Source of the DNA: Streptomyces ficellus
GTDB taxonomy: Bacteria; Actinomycetota; Actinomycetes; Streptomycetales; Streptomycetaceae
Length of the DNA stretch: 64,000 nt
Reading direction: 5' to 3'
Assembly (NCBI RefSeq): GCF_009739905.1
Contig: NZ_CP034279.1
Location: forward strand, 4,030,001-4,094,000
Shown here piece after piece: positions 25,443-34,307 of the stretch; position 1 is the first letter of the stretch; every line of letters starts with the position of its first letter. Position numbers and translations under genes: made by a program. Under the pieces are notes generated by a model, which worked only from the letters and a program-made list of their open reading frames with translations, searched no databases and was not told where the DNA came from.

Positions 25443-26354
25443 ATGCTTCGGCATGCTATCGCGCCCGAGCGGCGCTTCACCAAGGTCTCGCACGATCTCG
25501 TACGGCACCGTCGCCTCGGCAGCGACGCGAAGTTGCTGGTCATCTACGTGCAGGGGCTTCCCGAATCCGAGGCCGCCAAGCCGCTCGGCGACCACGCCGA
25601 GGCGCTGGGCATGAAGCCACGGGCCTTTCAGCGGGCCAAGGACGAACTGCTCGCGAACGGGTTCTTCCACCACTGGCGCTGGCAGAGCGGCCGGGGCCGC
25701 TGGAACACGGACCAGTTGTTGTCCAACGTCACCCTCACGGGGGAGGAAGCGAACCGGCTCCGCGACGGCAGGGCGTCCGAGCCTCCGTATCCGCCTCCTC
25801 CGTCGCCGCCGAGTGTCCCCGAACGGACCGTCGGTGAATCGGCCCCCCGGGTGGTCGCCGGTTCTCCTCCGGTAGAAGAAGACCGGGAGAAGAACACTCC
25901 CCACCCCCCACCCGAAGACGACGCCAGTCCCGAAGTCGTCACCGCCGAACGCGTGTTGCTGTCGCTGCGGCACAGCCACCGTGAGCTGTGGCTCGGGGTG
26001 CGGGAGGCGCGGGGCCTGGCGGACGCGGCGGCCGAGTGGCTGCGGCGCGGGTTCTCGACGGCCGAGCTGCACCACACGCTGACGACCGGGCTGCCGCCGG
26101 GCGGGGTGCGCTCCGCCGTGGGCTTCCTGCGGCACCGGCTGGTCGAGAAGCTCCCCGTACCGCTGGACCCGCGCCCCGCCGTGCGGGGGCTGGTCGTCTG
26201 CGAGGGCCCGGGCGACGACCACGTCTTCCGGCCCGTCGGCGACGAGACCCACTGCGGTCCCTGCCGCCAGGCGGCCGCCGCGTCGGTGGCCGGCCCGCCA
26301 CCGAGGCCGGTCTCGTGGCGGTCACTCCTCCGGGAGGGCACGGGGCACGCGTAG
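25443..26354 (+). CDS. helix-turn-helix protein with replication-initiator-like winged helix
   Basis: The 303-residue protein begins MLRHAIAPERRFTKVSHDLV. Residues 8-95 look like a winged-helix domain of plasmid or phage replication type (DAKLLVIYVQGLPESEAAKPLGDHAEALGMKPRAFQRAKDELLANGFFHHWRWQ). The middle is Pro/Glu-rich and unstructured; the C-terminal third is helical (LRHSHRELWLGVREARGLADAAAEWLRRGF) and ends with a THCGPCR motif. Role unknown; such proteins are common around Scr1/DUF397 loci. AGAGG lies upstream of the ATG. Confidence 0.6.
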   Translation: MLRHAIAPERRFTKVSHDLVRHRRLGSDAKLLVIYVQGLPESEAAKPLGDHAEALGMKPRAFQRAKDELLANGFFHHWRWQSGRGRWNTDQLLSNVTLTGEEANRLRDGRASEPPYPPPPSPPSVPERTVGESAPRVVAGSPPVEEDREKNTPHPPPEDDASPEVVTAERVLLSLRHSHRELWLGVREARGLADAAAEWLRRGFSTAELHHTLTTGLPPGGVRSAVGFLRHRLVEKLPVPLDPRPAVRGLVVCEGPGDDHVFRPVGDETHCGPCRQAAAASVAGPPPRPVSWRSLLREGTGHA

Positions 26355-26408
26355 TCGTCCCGACGGTCGGCAGTGCCCGGCTCCGAACCGGCCCTGTGCC
26401 GGGTGGCG

Positions 26409-27110
26409 TCAGGCGGTGGCCGGGGCGTACGGCCCGCCCAGGCCCCACGCCTGGTGCATCGCCGTCGCGAACGCGGACGCGAGCTTGTGCTCGCCGGAGG
26501 GGCCGGGGTGGGTGCCGTCGTAGGTGTCGGCGCCGAGGTCGTACGACTCCGGTACCGAGGCCAGGAGCAGCGGGGAGGCCGGTTCGTCGAGGTCGGCGAC
26601 CGCCTTGGCGAGCAGTTCGTTGAAGCGGGCGCACTCGGCGGCGAAGGGCGCGTCGTACTGGGCGCGGACGTTGGGGATCACGGGGAGCAGGACGGCCCGG
26701 ACGTGCGGGTTCGCGGCGCGGGCCCCGGCGACGAAGGCGTGGACGTTCTCGGACGTCTGCGCGCTGTTGGTGTAGAAGCCGAGGTCTATCAGGCCCAGGG
26801 ACACCAGCAGGACGTCCGCCTCCGCCGCCTCGACCGCCTCGCCGATCAACGGCGCCATGTGCAGCCAGCCCTCGCCCCAGCCGGAGAGGTGGCGGCGGGC
26901 GTGGGCGGGGAAGGCGGGGTCGGCGTAGCGTTGCGAGACGGCGGCGTCGGCGGTCGCGTCGTACAGCCCGGTGCGCGGGCCGACGATCCCGTACGGGCCG
27001 TCGAAGGTGGTGGCGAGGTGCTGCCACATCCGGTAGCGCCAGGTGTAGTCGCCGGCGCGTCCGATGGTCATGGAGTCGCCGACGAACATGAAACGCATGG
27101 GGGTCATCAT
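26409..27110 (-). CDS. SGNH/GDSL-family hydrolase
   Basis: The roughly 230-residue protein has block I MFVGDSMTIG (nucleophile Ser), block III-like SLGLIDLGF in place of GxND, and block V DGTHPGPSGEHK with the catalytic Asp/His. It has no signal peptide, so it is probably cytosolic. Start choice is open: ATG at 27110, the adjacent ATG at 27107, or ATG at 27098 (MRFMFVGDS); none has a strong ribosome site. Substrate unknown, probably an ester. Confidence 0.8.
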   Translation of the reverse strand: MMTPMRFMFVGDSMTIGRAGDYTWRYRMWQHLATTFDGPYGIVGPRTGLYDATADAAVSQRYADPAFPAHARRHLSGWGEGWLHMAPLIGEAVEAAEADVLLVSLGLIDLGFYTNSAQTSENVHAFVAGARAANPHVRAVLLPVIPNVRAQYDAPFAAECARFNELLAKAVADLDEPASPLLLASVPESYDLGADTYDGTHPGPSGEHKLASAFATAMHQAWGLGGPYAPATA

Positions 27111-27157
27111 CGCCGACCGGGGCTCAGGTGTGCGATGTGACCATGGACACTGGGACC

Positions 27158-28147
27158 ATGGTTTCGTTGCGCAGGACGGTGGCTCTGGCGTCGGCCCTGG
27201 TGGTGTGGGCGGCCGCGCCCGCCGTCGCCGAGGGTGAGGACGACGGGTTCACCGTCGAGGACCCCCGGATCACCGAGTCCAGCGGCCTCGCCGCGAGCCG
27301 TGCCCACCCCGGGATCTACTGGACGCACAACGACCAGGACCAGCCCCGGGTGTTCGCCGTGGACTCCCGGACGGGGAAGACCGTCGCGACCGTCACCCTG
27401 CGCGGGGTCGGTACGCCCCGCGACATGGAGGCGATCTCGGTCGGCGCGGACGGCGCGGTGTACGTCGGGGACATCGGCGACAACCTCGACGGGTCCTGGC
27501 CGCACGTGTGGATCTACCGCTTCCCGGAGCCGGAGCGGCTGCGCGACCAGACCGTCGACGCCACCCAGTACACGGTCACGTACGCCGACGGGCCCCGCAA
27601 CGCCGAGGCGCTGATGGTGCACCCCACGACGGGGCGGGTCTACATCGCGTCGAAGAACGAGGACGGCGGCGGTCTGTACGAGGGCCCGGCGCAGCTGAGC
27701 ACCCGGGGCCCGAACGTGTTCCGGCGGGTCGGCGAGGTGCCGTGGGTGACGGACGGCGCGTTCTCGCCGGACGGCGAGGAACTGGTGCTGCGCGGCTACT
27801 TCAGCGCGCGGGCGTACGCCTGGAAGGACGGCCGGCTCGGCGCCGAGAAGCGGCTGACCGCGCCGATCATGCGGCAGTCGGAGTCGGTGACGTACACGCC
27901 GGACGGCTCGGCCCTGATGTACGGCTCCGAGGGCGCGGGCAGCGAGGTGGCCCGGGTGGCGGTGGAGGGCGGGCCCCCGGCGACGGGCGGCGGTCGGTCG
28001 CCGTCCCCGTCCGCGTCCGCCCCGGGGGCGGCGAAGTCCCCGGACGGTGGCGTCGGCGGAGGTGACGCCACGGTCGGGGCGCTGGTGCTGGCGGGGGTCG
28101 CCGCGCTTTTCCTCGTACTGAAGGGGCGGCGGCGGTCGCGGGAGTGA
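27158..28147 (+). CDS. secreted, membrane-anchored beta-propeller-like protein
   Basis: The 329-residue protein has a clear signal peptide (MVSLRRTVALASALVVWAAA, cleavage near AVA-EGE). The body has propeller-like strands (ITESSGLAASRAHPGIYWTHNDQD, DMEAISVGADGAVYVGDIGDN, ESVTYTPDGSALMYGSEG). A Ser/Pro/Gly linker and one C-terminal helix (TVGALVLAGVAALFLVL) with a KGRRRSRE tail anchor it to the cell surface. The start at 27158 is chosen for the signal peptide; 27143 is possible. Confidence 0.75.
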   Translation: MVSLRRTVALASALVVWAAAPAVAEGEDDGFTVEDPRITESSGLAASRAHPGIYWTHNDQDQPRVFAVDSRTGKTVATVTLRGVGTPRDMEAISVGADGAVYVGDIGDNLDGSWPHVWIYRFPEPERLRDQTVDATQYTVTYADGPRNAEALMVHPTTGRVYIASKNEDGGGLYEGPAQLSTRGPNVFRRVGEVPWVTDGAFSPDGEELVLRGYFSARAYAWKDGRLGAEKRLTAPIMRQSESVTYTPDGSALMYGSEGAGSEVARVAVEGGPPATGGGRSPSPSASAPGAAKSPDGGVGGGDATVGALVLAGVAALFLVLKGRRRSRE

Positions 28148-28370
28148 GGGCGGCGGCGGGTCGGCGGGCCGTTCGCTCGGTGGGGAATTGTGGGTGCAGC
28201 GCAGCGGTGGCGTGATGTGAGCGGTTTCTGAGCCGGAATTGTGCCCTCCATCACGTGCGACTGTGTTCGGTTGTGGTCGAATTTGTGCGACCAGGCTAGG
28301 TGTCGGCGTCCAACTGACCAGGGACGGCCGACGCGTTGAGCCAGCCGCAATACGTCCCAGGGGGGATCAC

Positions 28371-29333
28371 TTGCCCACAGGTAACTCGTCGCGCGCATCC
28401 ATACGTCGTCTGACTGTCGGGGTGGCGACCGTCACGGCCGCCGCCATCTTCACCACGACAGCCGCGCACGGCGCACCCGCACCGGCCGCCGAACCGCCGC
28501 AGGACAGCGTCGCGGCGCAGGCCGCCAAGCTGATCGAGAAGTACACCGGCGTCGAGGACATCGTCCCCAGCACTCCCTCGGAGGGCGGGGCGCTGGAGGC
28601 CGTGACGGTGGAAGGAGAGGGGCGGCGCACCGTGACCGCCCCGGCCACCGCTCACGGGACCGTTCAGTCGACAGCGGCGGACGGCAACTCCATCGGCATC
28701 GGCCTGCCGAGTTCGGACGGTGTCAGCGGTGCCAGGACGGTGGGCGGAACCATCGTCTACCCCAGTGCCGCCAGGGATGCCGACCTCGCCGTACAGCCCA
28801 CTGCGCAGGGCGTTCGCTCGCTGATCGTCATCAAGAGCGAGACGGCGGCCAAGGAGTACCGCTTCGGTCTCGATCTCCCCACCGGGGCCGTGACCGAGCA
28901 CCAGGACGACGGCAGCGTCATCGTCAGCAAGGACGGGGAGATTCTCGGCACGTTCACCGCTCCATGGGCCAAGGACGCCCGAGGGGCCGCGGTGCCGACC
29001 AGCTACCGCGTCGAGGACGGTGCACTCGTGCAGACCGTCGCATTCGACGAGAACACCGCGTTCCCGGTTGTCGCCGACCCCAGCTGGTGGGAGGAGACCA
29101 AGTACCTGGCCGTTTGCGGGGCCGCCGTGGCAGGTGTCCTGCTCTCGTTCCTTCCGGCCGGCTCCAGCATCAAGGTCGTGCGCGCCGTCGCACTGTTCAA
29201 GAGGTACGGAGCGAAGAAGACGGCTTCCATCATCTGGCGTTTCGTCAACGGGAAGCGGATCGGTTCCACCGAGCGTGAGGCCGTCAAGGCGTTCATCGGC
29301 ATCACCCTCATCGCCAACAACTGCAAGCGTTGA
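28371..29333 (+). CDS. secreted protein of unknown function with C-terminal membrane helix
   Basis: The 320-residue protein starts with TTG, preceded by GGGGGGAT. A signal peptide runs about to residue 33 (LTVGVATVTAAAIFTTTAAHGA). The middle (100-235) alternates strands (SLIVIKSETAAKEYRFGLDL, DGSVIVSKDGEILGTFTAPWAKDARGAAVPTSYRVED) and ends FPVVADPSWW. A helix, AVCGAAVAGVLLSFLPAG, and a basic tail follow. Proteins with the VADPSWW motif are common secreted hypotheticals in Streptomyces as I recall. The next gene begins 7 bp after the stop, its ribosome site overlapping this stop codon. Confidence 0.7.
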   Translation: MPTGNSSRASIRRLTVGVATVTAAAIFTTTAAHGAPAPAAEPPQDSVAAQAAKLIEKYTGVEDIVPSTPSEGGALEAVTVEGEGRRTVTAPATAHGTVQSTAADGNSIGIGLPSSDGVSGARTVGGTIVYPSAARDADLAVQPTAQGVRSLIVIKSETAAKEYRFGLDLPTGAVTEHQDDGSVIVSKDGEILGTFTAPWAKDARGAAVPTSYRVEDGALVQTVAFDENTAFPVVADPSWWEETKYLAVCGAAVAGVLLSFLPAGSSIKVVRAVALFKRYGAKKTASIIWRFVNGKRIGSTEREAVKAFIGITLIANNCKR

Positions 29334-29340
29334 GGTCGTC

Positions 29341-29739
29341 ATGAAAACCCTGGAAGTCGCTGCCGTCGCCTCGGTGGTCGTCGAAGTGGTGCTGATGGCA
29401 CTGGCCCGGTTCGGAACCGAACGGCGCCACTGGAGGCACCACCACAAGCGCGGGCCTCGCCCCGTCACCAGTGATCACATCACACACGTACCGGCTGTGC
29501 TCTACGGGCTTGCGGCCGTGGCGGTGGCCGTCGCCGCCGTGGTGAGTCCCGTGGAGATGGGCTGGGACGCCGCCGTCAAGTTCGTCACGTTCGGGATCCT
29601 GCTGCCGGCCCTGGCCGCGAACTCCGTCATGGTGCTCGCCGCGCGAGGCCGCGCCAGTGCTGTGACCCGTCTCCAACGGTGCGCCGCCTTCGCTGTCGCG
29701 TTGGGCGGAGGCGGGGTGTCGGTCGGGCTCGTGCTCTGA
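29341..29739 (+). CDS. small membrane protein coupled to the secreted 28371 protein
   Basis: The 132-residue protein has four predicted membrane segments (VAAVASVVVEVVLMALA; AVLYGLAAVAVAVAAVV; FGILLPALAANSVMVLA; CAAFAVALGGGGVSVGLVL) and a His/Arg-rich cytoplasmic loop (RRHWRHHHKRGPRP). No family recognised. The GAGG of its ribosome site lies across the preceding stop, so the two are made together and may act together at the membrane. Confidence 0.65.
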   Translation: MKTLEVAAVASVVVEVVLMALARFGTERRHWRHHHKRGPRPVTSDHITHVPAVLYGLAAVAVAVAAVVSPVEMGWDAAVKFVTFGILLPALAANSVMVLAARGRASAVTRLQRCAAFAVALGGGGVSVGLVL

Positions 29740-30115
29740 CCGCAGGTGCATGGGACAGGCCCGAGGTCGTCGTGGTGCGCCTTCGGGCCTGTCCTGTGCG
29801 GGTGCGATACGTCGGTCTTACGTGCGGGTGGATCACTCCCGGGGTCCAGGAGTCTGACTCGCCTGCTCCTTCTCGCGGCCAGGGGCGGCCGGGGGCCTGG
29901 GCTCTGACAAGCCGCCCACGCCGCCCACCGGGCCCGGCGGGACGCGCTGGTTTCGGCGGCGCCGGCGGCCAGCACGCGTGCGCCGTCGACGCCCTCGGGC
30001 GGTACCCCGCTTCGGGGGTCGCCCTGGTGCGGAAGGGGCGGCGCCCCGCCGCGGTGGCGGCCTTCGGCGTGTGGGCGGGTCCGGGCGGCGGTGTCCGCGT
30101 GGTGCGGGAGCCGTG
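29740..30115. other. 376-bp gap without a supported gene
   Basis: Apart from the terminator at its left end I see nothing convincing. All long frames here have atypical codon use and no start with a ribosome site. The DNA is GC-rich with short GGCGGC runs. It may be decayed coding sequence, but I cannot identify a source. Confidence 0.5.
29753..29794 (+). terminator. terminator after the 28371-29739 operon
   Basis: GGACAGGCCCGA (29753-29764) and TCGGGCCTGTCC (29783-29794) pair perfectly over 12 bp around an 18-nt loop, starting 14 bases after the stop codon. Confidence 0.75.
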
Positions 30116-31030
30116 TCAGCGGGTCAGGTGCCGCACCAGCTCCCGCGTGAACGCGTGCGCGGCCGGTGCGACCCACCGTTTGCGGTGCCGGGCGAGCAGG
30201 ACTGGTACGTCCGCGAACGCCGGCCCCGCGACCCGCACCAGCCGCCCCTGCCGCAGGTGTTCCTCGACCGTGGTGAGCGGCAGCAGGGTCAGGCCCAGCC
30301 CGGCGGCGACGCAGGCGCGTGCCGCGTCCACGCTGCCGAAGCGGGTCAGGCGTGGCGGTGCGGCGTGCGGCACCTCCGGCAGGGCGAGGAGCCGGCGCTC
30401 CAGCCCGTCGCTGTAGGAGCAGCCCTCCTCCAGCAGGAAGAACTCCTCCGACGCGAGCCTCTCCCAGGTGGCGGGGTGCGTGCCGGAGGCGAGCGGGTGC
30501 CCCGGGGCGCAGAGCAGGGCGAGCGGTTCGCGGGCGACCGGCTCGGCCGTCACGTCGGGGAAGTCGGCCGTCTCCTCCAGCAGCAGGGCGACGTCGAGGC
30601 GGCCGGACCGCAGGCCGGCGACGCACTCGGCCGTGCCGGCGGCGTGGAGTTGGACGTCGATCGCGGGGTGACGGGCGCGCAGGGCGACCATGACGTCCGG
30701 CAGCCGGGTGGCGCACAGCGACTCCGGGGTGCCCACCGTCACCCGCCCCCGTACGGCACCGTCGCCGGCGCCCCCGTCAGCGCCGTCGCCCGCCCGGAGG
30801 CGCGCCACGGCGTCGAGGACGTCCTCGGCCTCCGGGAGCAGCCGCCGCCCCGCGTCGGTGAGGAGCGCGCCGGTGGGGAGGCGGTCGAACAGCGGGACAC
30901 CCAGGTCCCGTTCGAGGGTACGGATGTGCACGGTGACCGTGGACTGGGCAACGTGGAGCTCGGCGGCGGCAGCGGTGAAGCTGCCGGTCCGGGCGAGGGT
31001 CGTGAAGGTGCGCAGGAGTCGGGTGTCCAC
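30116..31030 (-). CDS. LysR family transcriptional regulator
   Basis: The 304-residue protein begins with the LysR winged helix (RLLRTFTTLARTGSFTAAAAELHVAQSTVTVHIRTLERDLGVPLFDRL) and continues with the periplasmic-binding-protein-like effector domain (GRVTVGTPESLCATRLP ...). GTG at 31030 is the natural start. It is divergent from the PhzF-like gene with 84 bp between starts, the classic LysR/target layout. The gap holds GCTAT...ATAGC and TGCGATCTGCACA-like T-N11-A sequences as candidate binding sites. Confidence 0.87.
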   Translation of the reverse strand: MDTRLLRTFTTLARTGSFTAAAAELHVAQSTVTVHIRTLERDLGVPLFDRLPTGALLTDAGRRLLPEAEDVLDAVARLRAGDGADGGAGDGAVRGRVTVGTPESLCATRLPDVMVALRARHPAIDVQLHAAGTAECVAGLRSGRLDVALLLEETADFPDVTAEPVAREPLALLCAPGHPLASGTHPATWERLASEEFFLLEEGCSYSDGLERRLLALPEVPHAAPPRLTRFGSVDAARACVAAGLGLTLLPLTTVEEHLRQGRLVRVAGPAFADVPVLLARHRKRWVAPAAHAFTRELVRHLTR

Positions 31031-31114
31031 CGGACCAGGCTATGCGATCTGCACATGGCCGCAATGGAAACCGATCGTTGGACGCGATAGCCCTGCCCGG
31101 TCCAGCATGGAGCC

Positions 31115-31978
31115 ATGACCACGACTGAAGCTCCTCTCCGGTACGCCGCCTTCACCAGTGACCCCGAGGGCGGCAACCCCGCCGGTGTCGTCCCCGACGC
31201 CTCCGGGCTCGACGACGCGGAGATGCTCGCGATCGCGGCCGCACTCGGGTACTCGGAGACCGCGTTCGTCACCCACCGGGACGACGCGGCACGGCGGTTC
31301 CGGGTGCGCTACTTCAGCCCGCTGGCGGAGGTGGCGTTCTGCGGCCACGCCACCATCGCCCTGGCCGTCGCGCTCGCCGAACGGCTGGGCACCGGTGACC
31401 TCCTCCTGGACACCCCCGCCGGTGAGATCCCGGTGGTGACCGGCCACGACGCGACGGGCGCGGTGGTGGCCACGCTCACCAGCGTCCCCACCCGCAGCAG
31501 GCCGGCCGTACCCACCGAGCTGGAGCCCACCCTGCGCGCCCTGGGCTGGTCCGCCGCCGACCTCGACCCCGCCCTGCCTCCGCACGTGGCCTTCGGCGGC
31601 AACGAGCACCTCGTCCTGGCCGCCGCGACCCGCGCCCGGCTGGCCGACCTGGACTACGACTTCGACGCCCTGGCCGGCGTCATGCGGGAGCACGGGTGGA
31701 CGACGGTGAACCTGGTGTGGCGCGAGGCGCCGGAGCGCTTCCACGCCCGTAACCCCTTCCCCGTGGGCGGCGTCGTCGAGGACGCGGCCACCGGAGCCGC
31801 CGCCGCGGCCCTCGGCGGCTACCTCCGCGAGCTGGGCCAGGTCACCGGCCCCACCACGATCGCCATCCGCCAGGGCGAGGACATGGGCCGCCCCAGCGAT
31901 CTCCTCGTCGACCTCGCCCCCGACGACCCGCGCTCCCACGTCACGGGCCGGGCGGTCGTGATCGGCCAGGGCCTGTGA
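31115..31978 (+). CDS. PhzF family isomerase/epimerase
   Basis: The 287-residue protein has the PhzF two-domain diaminopimelate-epimerase-like fold: EGGNPAGVVPDASGL, the catalytic-Glu region LGYSETAFVT, FSPLAEVAFCGHATIALA, and near the C-terminus FPVGGVVEDAATGAAAAALGGYL. PhzF itself isomerises a phenazine precursor; most relatives have unknown substrates and there are no phenazine genes here. It is presumably controlled by the divergent LysR regulator. Confidence 0.88.
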   Translation: MTTTEAPLRYAAFTSDPEGGNPAGVVPDASGLDDAEMLAIAAALGYSETAFVTHRDDAARRFRVRYFSPLAEVAFCGHATIALAVALAERLGTGDLLLDTPAGEIPVVTGHDATGAVVATLTSVPTRSRPAVPTELEPTLRALGWSAADLDPALPPHVAFGGNEHLVLAAATRARLADLDYDFDALAGVMREHGWTTVNLVWREAPERFHARNPFPVGGVVEDAATGAAAAALGGYLRELGQVTGPTTIAIRQGEDMGRPSDLLVDLAPDDPRSHVTGRAVVIGQGL

Positions 31979-32032
31979 ACGACCGGCACCGGCCGGCGGC
32001 GGAATCCTCCTCGCCGGACGCCCGGTAACCGG

Positions 32033-32055
32033 GCACGGGCGGACGGTGCCCGTGC
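32033..32055. terminator. terminator between convergent PhzF and RidA genes
   Basis: GCACGGGC and GCCCGTGC form a perfect 8-bp stem with a 7-nt loop in the 93-bp convergent gap. Confidence 0.6.
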
Positions 32056-32071
32056 GAGTCGCTCCTTCCCG

Positions 32072-32470
32072 TCAGGCGGCGACGGCGGTCCCCTCCAGCT
32101 CGACCATCAGGGTGGGGACCGCCAGCCGGGTCACCCCGAGCATCGTGGTGGCGGGAGCCACCCCGGCGGCGCCCAGCCGCGACGCCAGCACGCCGTAGTG
32201 CTGGAACAGCAGGTCGACGTCGGTGGTGTGGACGTTGAGCCGCACGAGGTTCGCGAGGGACATACCGGCCTCGCCGAGTACGGCCTCCAGGTTGTCGAGG
32301 CTCAGCGCCAGCTGGGCCGCCATGTCACCGGCGTGCTCGGGCTTGCCGTCCGCGCTCATCGCGGCCTGCCCGGCGCAGTACAGGGTCCGGGTGTGACCGG
32401 AGACGACCTCACCCTGGTTGTACCCCAGCTCCACCGACCACTGCCACGGGTTGACCGTCGTTCGCTCCAC
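32072..32470 (-). CDS. RidA family protein (enamine/imine deaminase-like)
   Basis: The 132-residue protein has the YjgF/RidA trimeric fold: VVSGHTRTLYCAGQAAMSADG, MAAQLALSLDNLEAVLGEAGMSLANLVRLNVHTTDV, PATTMLGVTRLAVPTLMVELEGTAVAA. The usual active-site Arg of the archetype is not obvious at the IPAR...VARL region (here VTRLAVP), so it may be a non-canonical clade. GTG at 32470 is the start used. It is divergent from the WYL regulator, which probably controls it. Confidence 0.85.
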   Translation of the reverse strand: MERTTVNPWQWSVELGYNQGEVVSGHTRTLYCAGQAAMSADGKPEHAGDMAAQLALSLDNLEAVLGEAGMSLANLVRLNVHTTDVDLLFQHYGVLASRLGAAGVAPATTMLGVTRLAVPTLMVELEGTAVAA

Positions 32471-32556
32471 AGTCCCATCAGCTCCGTTCAGCCATGCGTC
32501 GTCGGCTCCCAACCAGGCGTTGTCGGGGCCGTGTTGAGAGCCTTCCAGCGCATCAC

Positions 32557-32586
32557 GACACCCTGTGTCATGTATTCGGGTAGCGT
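32557..32586 (+). promoter_or_regulatory. YafY-type operator and -10 of the WYL regulator
   Basis: GACAC-CCT-GTGTC (32557-32569) is a perfect dyad, typical in form for DeoR/YafY-type repressors. TAGCGT (32581-32586) lies exactly 6 bases before the ATG at 32593, suggesting a leaderless, autoregulated message. Confidence 0.55.
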
Positions 32587-32592
32587 CGCGCC

Positions 32593-33582
32593 ATGCGTGC
32601 GGATCGGCTGGTCTCGCTGGTGCTGCTGCTGCGCCGGCGCGGTCGGCTGTCGGCGGCGACGCTGGCCCGCGAGCTGGAGGTGTCGACGCGTACCGTGCTG
32701 CGCGACATGGAGGCGCTGTCCGCGGCGGGCGTCCCGGTCTACGCCGTACGCGGCAGGCACGGCGGGTTCGCGCTGCTGCCCGGCTTCCGGACGGAGCTGA
32801 CCGGACTGAACCACGACGAGGCGCTCGCGCTGCTGGTCGCCGGATCGCGGCGCGGCGCGCAGGCGTTCGGCCTCGGCTCGGCGCTCGCGTCGGCCGTGCT
32901 CAAGGTGGTGGACGCGCTGCCGGAGGGCCAGCGGGACACCGCGGCCGGTGTGGCGGAACGCCTGCTCATCGACCCGGAGACCGACCTGCTCTCGCGCCGC
33001 GTGGCCACCGAGGAGGTGCCGGACGCGGTGGTGGCCGAGGTCCGGCGGGCCGTGTTCGCCGGGCACAAGCTGCGCATCCGGTACGCGGCGGTGGACCGGG
33101 CGCCGCAGTGGCGCACGGTGGACCCGATCGGCCTGGTCACCGTCCGCGAGCAGGGCTACCTGCTGGCCACGAGGTCCGGCGCCGACCGCACCTACCGGCT
33201 GTCCCGGATCACGGCCGCCGAGGAACTCGACGAACCCGCGCAGCGGCCGGACCGGGTCGACCTGGACCGCGCCTGGCGCGAACGCGGCACCCGGTTCCGG
33301 GCCGGCGGCGACCAGGTCACGGTACGGCTCCGGCTGGCCCCGGCTCGCCGCGAGGACCTCCTGGGCACGGTGCTGGCCGTCCACTCCGAGGAATCCGAGG
33401 CGGACGGCCGCCTCCGCCTGGAGGTCACCTTCCAGGACACCCGGCACGCCGAGTGGGCCCTCTGGCAACTCGCCACGGACGCCGAAGCCCTGAGCCCCGC
33501 ATGGCTCCGCGACTCCCTGCACGACCGGGCCGCCACGCTCGCGGCCCGCTACGGGGCGCTGTCCGATGCCCCGAACCCCTGA
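32593..33582 (+). CDS. YafY-type HTH/WYL domain transcriptional regulator
   Basis: The 329-residue protein has an N-terminal HTH_11 domain (RADRLVSLVLLLRRRGRLSAATLARELEVSTRTVLRDMEALSAAGVPVYAVRGRHGGF) and a WYL-type sensory domain (about 140-215: KLRIRYAAVDRAPQWRTVDPIGLVTVREQGYLLATRS), then the WCX C-terminal extension. WYL domains bind nucleic acid or small ligands. It is divergent from RidA across the dyad. Confidence 0.88.
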   Translation: MRADRLVSLVLLLRRRGRLSAATLARELEVSTRTVLRDMEALSAAGVPVYAVRGRHGGFALLPGFRTELTGLNHDEALALLVAGSRRGAQAFGLGSALASAVLKVVDALPEGQRDTAAGVAERLLIDPETDLLSRRVATEEVPDAVVAEVRRAVFAGHKLRIRYAAVDRAPQWRTVDPIGLVTVREQGYLLATRSGADRTYRLSRITAAEELDEPAQRPDRVDLDRAWRERGTRFRAGGDQVTVRLRLAPARREDLLGTVLAVHSEESEADGRLRLEVTFQDTRHAEWALWQLATDAEALSPAWLRDSLHDRAATLAARYGALSDAPNP

Positions 33583-33677
33583 AAGGATGCGGTGGACGAC
33601 GGGGGTGGGGGACTCATGGTGGGCGATGGTCCGGTGGACCTGCTGAATCTGACGATGGGCGGCGGTCTTGAGCCGGG

Positions 33678-34232
33678 TCAGGACTCCCGCTTCCCCGTCC
33701 CCGTACCGCGGCTGATGCGGTACAGCACGTTCGGGCGCAGGGGGCCTTCGGGGGCGGTGGGGTCGTCGAAGTCGTCGGCCGGGTCGCGGGTCATGCCGAT
33801 CCGGCGCATGACCGCCTGCGAGCGGAGGTTGGTGGCCGTTGTCACGGCGAGGATCTCGGGAAGCGCCAGGGTGTCGAAGCCGTGGGCCAGTACGGCCAGC
33901 GCGGCCTCGGTGGCGTACCCCTGACCCCAGGCGGAGCGGGCGAGCCGCCAGCCGATCTCGACTCCGGTGAACGGCATGCCGTCGTCCACGTCGTCCAGGC
34001 CCGCGAAGCCGATGAACTCGCCCGTGGCGCGTACCTCGACCGCCCACCATCCGTAGCCCCGCCGGTCGAACGCGGCCCGGAAGCGGGCGACGGAGGCGTC
34101 GCTCTGTTCGCGGGTGAGTACGTCGCCCAAGTGCTGCCGGACCTCGGGGTCGGCGTTCATCGCCGCCCATGGTTCGAGGTCGGGGTCACGCCATCGGCGA
34201 AGGAGGAGGCGGTCGGTGCGCGGTTCGGCCAT
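33678..34232 (-). CDS. GNAT family N-acetyltransferase (RimJ-like)
   Basis: The 184-residue protein has the GNAT layout of the RimJ/RimL kind: TDRLLLRRWRDPDLEPWAAMNADPEVRQHLG, GFAGLDDVDDGMPFTGVEIGWRLARSAWGQGYATEAALAVL (acetyl-CoA binding), TNLRSQAVMRRIGMTRDP. The substrate is unknown; close relatives modify N-termini of proteins or small amines. The 95 bp before its stop hold no supported gene. Confidence 0.87.
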   Translation of the reverse strand: MAEPRTDRLLLRRWRDPDLEPWAAMNADPEVRQHLGDVLTREQSDASVARFRAAFDRRGYGWWAVEVRATGEFIGFAGLDDVDDGMPFTGVEIGWRLARSAWGQGYATEAALAVLAHGFDTLALPEILAVTTATNLRSQAVMRRIGMTRDPADDFDDPTAPEGPLRPNVLYRISRGTGTGKRES

Positions 34233-34307
34233 GGTGCCGAGCCAACGTGAGCACGTTGCGCGAGGCAAGCCGATTTCCTCGGGTGGCAGCACCGTACGGC
34301 CAGACCT

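Noticed and set aside
29679..30416. Possible gene filling the gap after 29740
   Set aside because: No ribosome site, runs through a terminator and into the LysR gene, atypical composition; no recognisable homology.
33592..33677. Short frame starting GTG-GAC-GAC before the GNAT gene end
   Set aside because: Runs antisense into the GNAT gene without a family motif; nothing supports independent coding.
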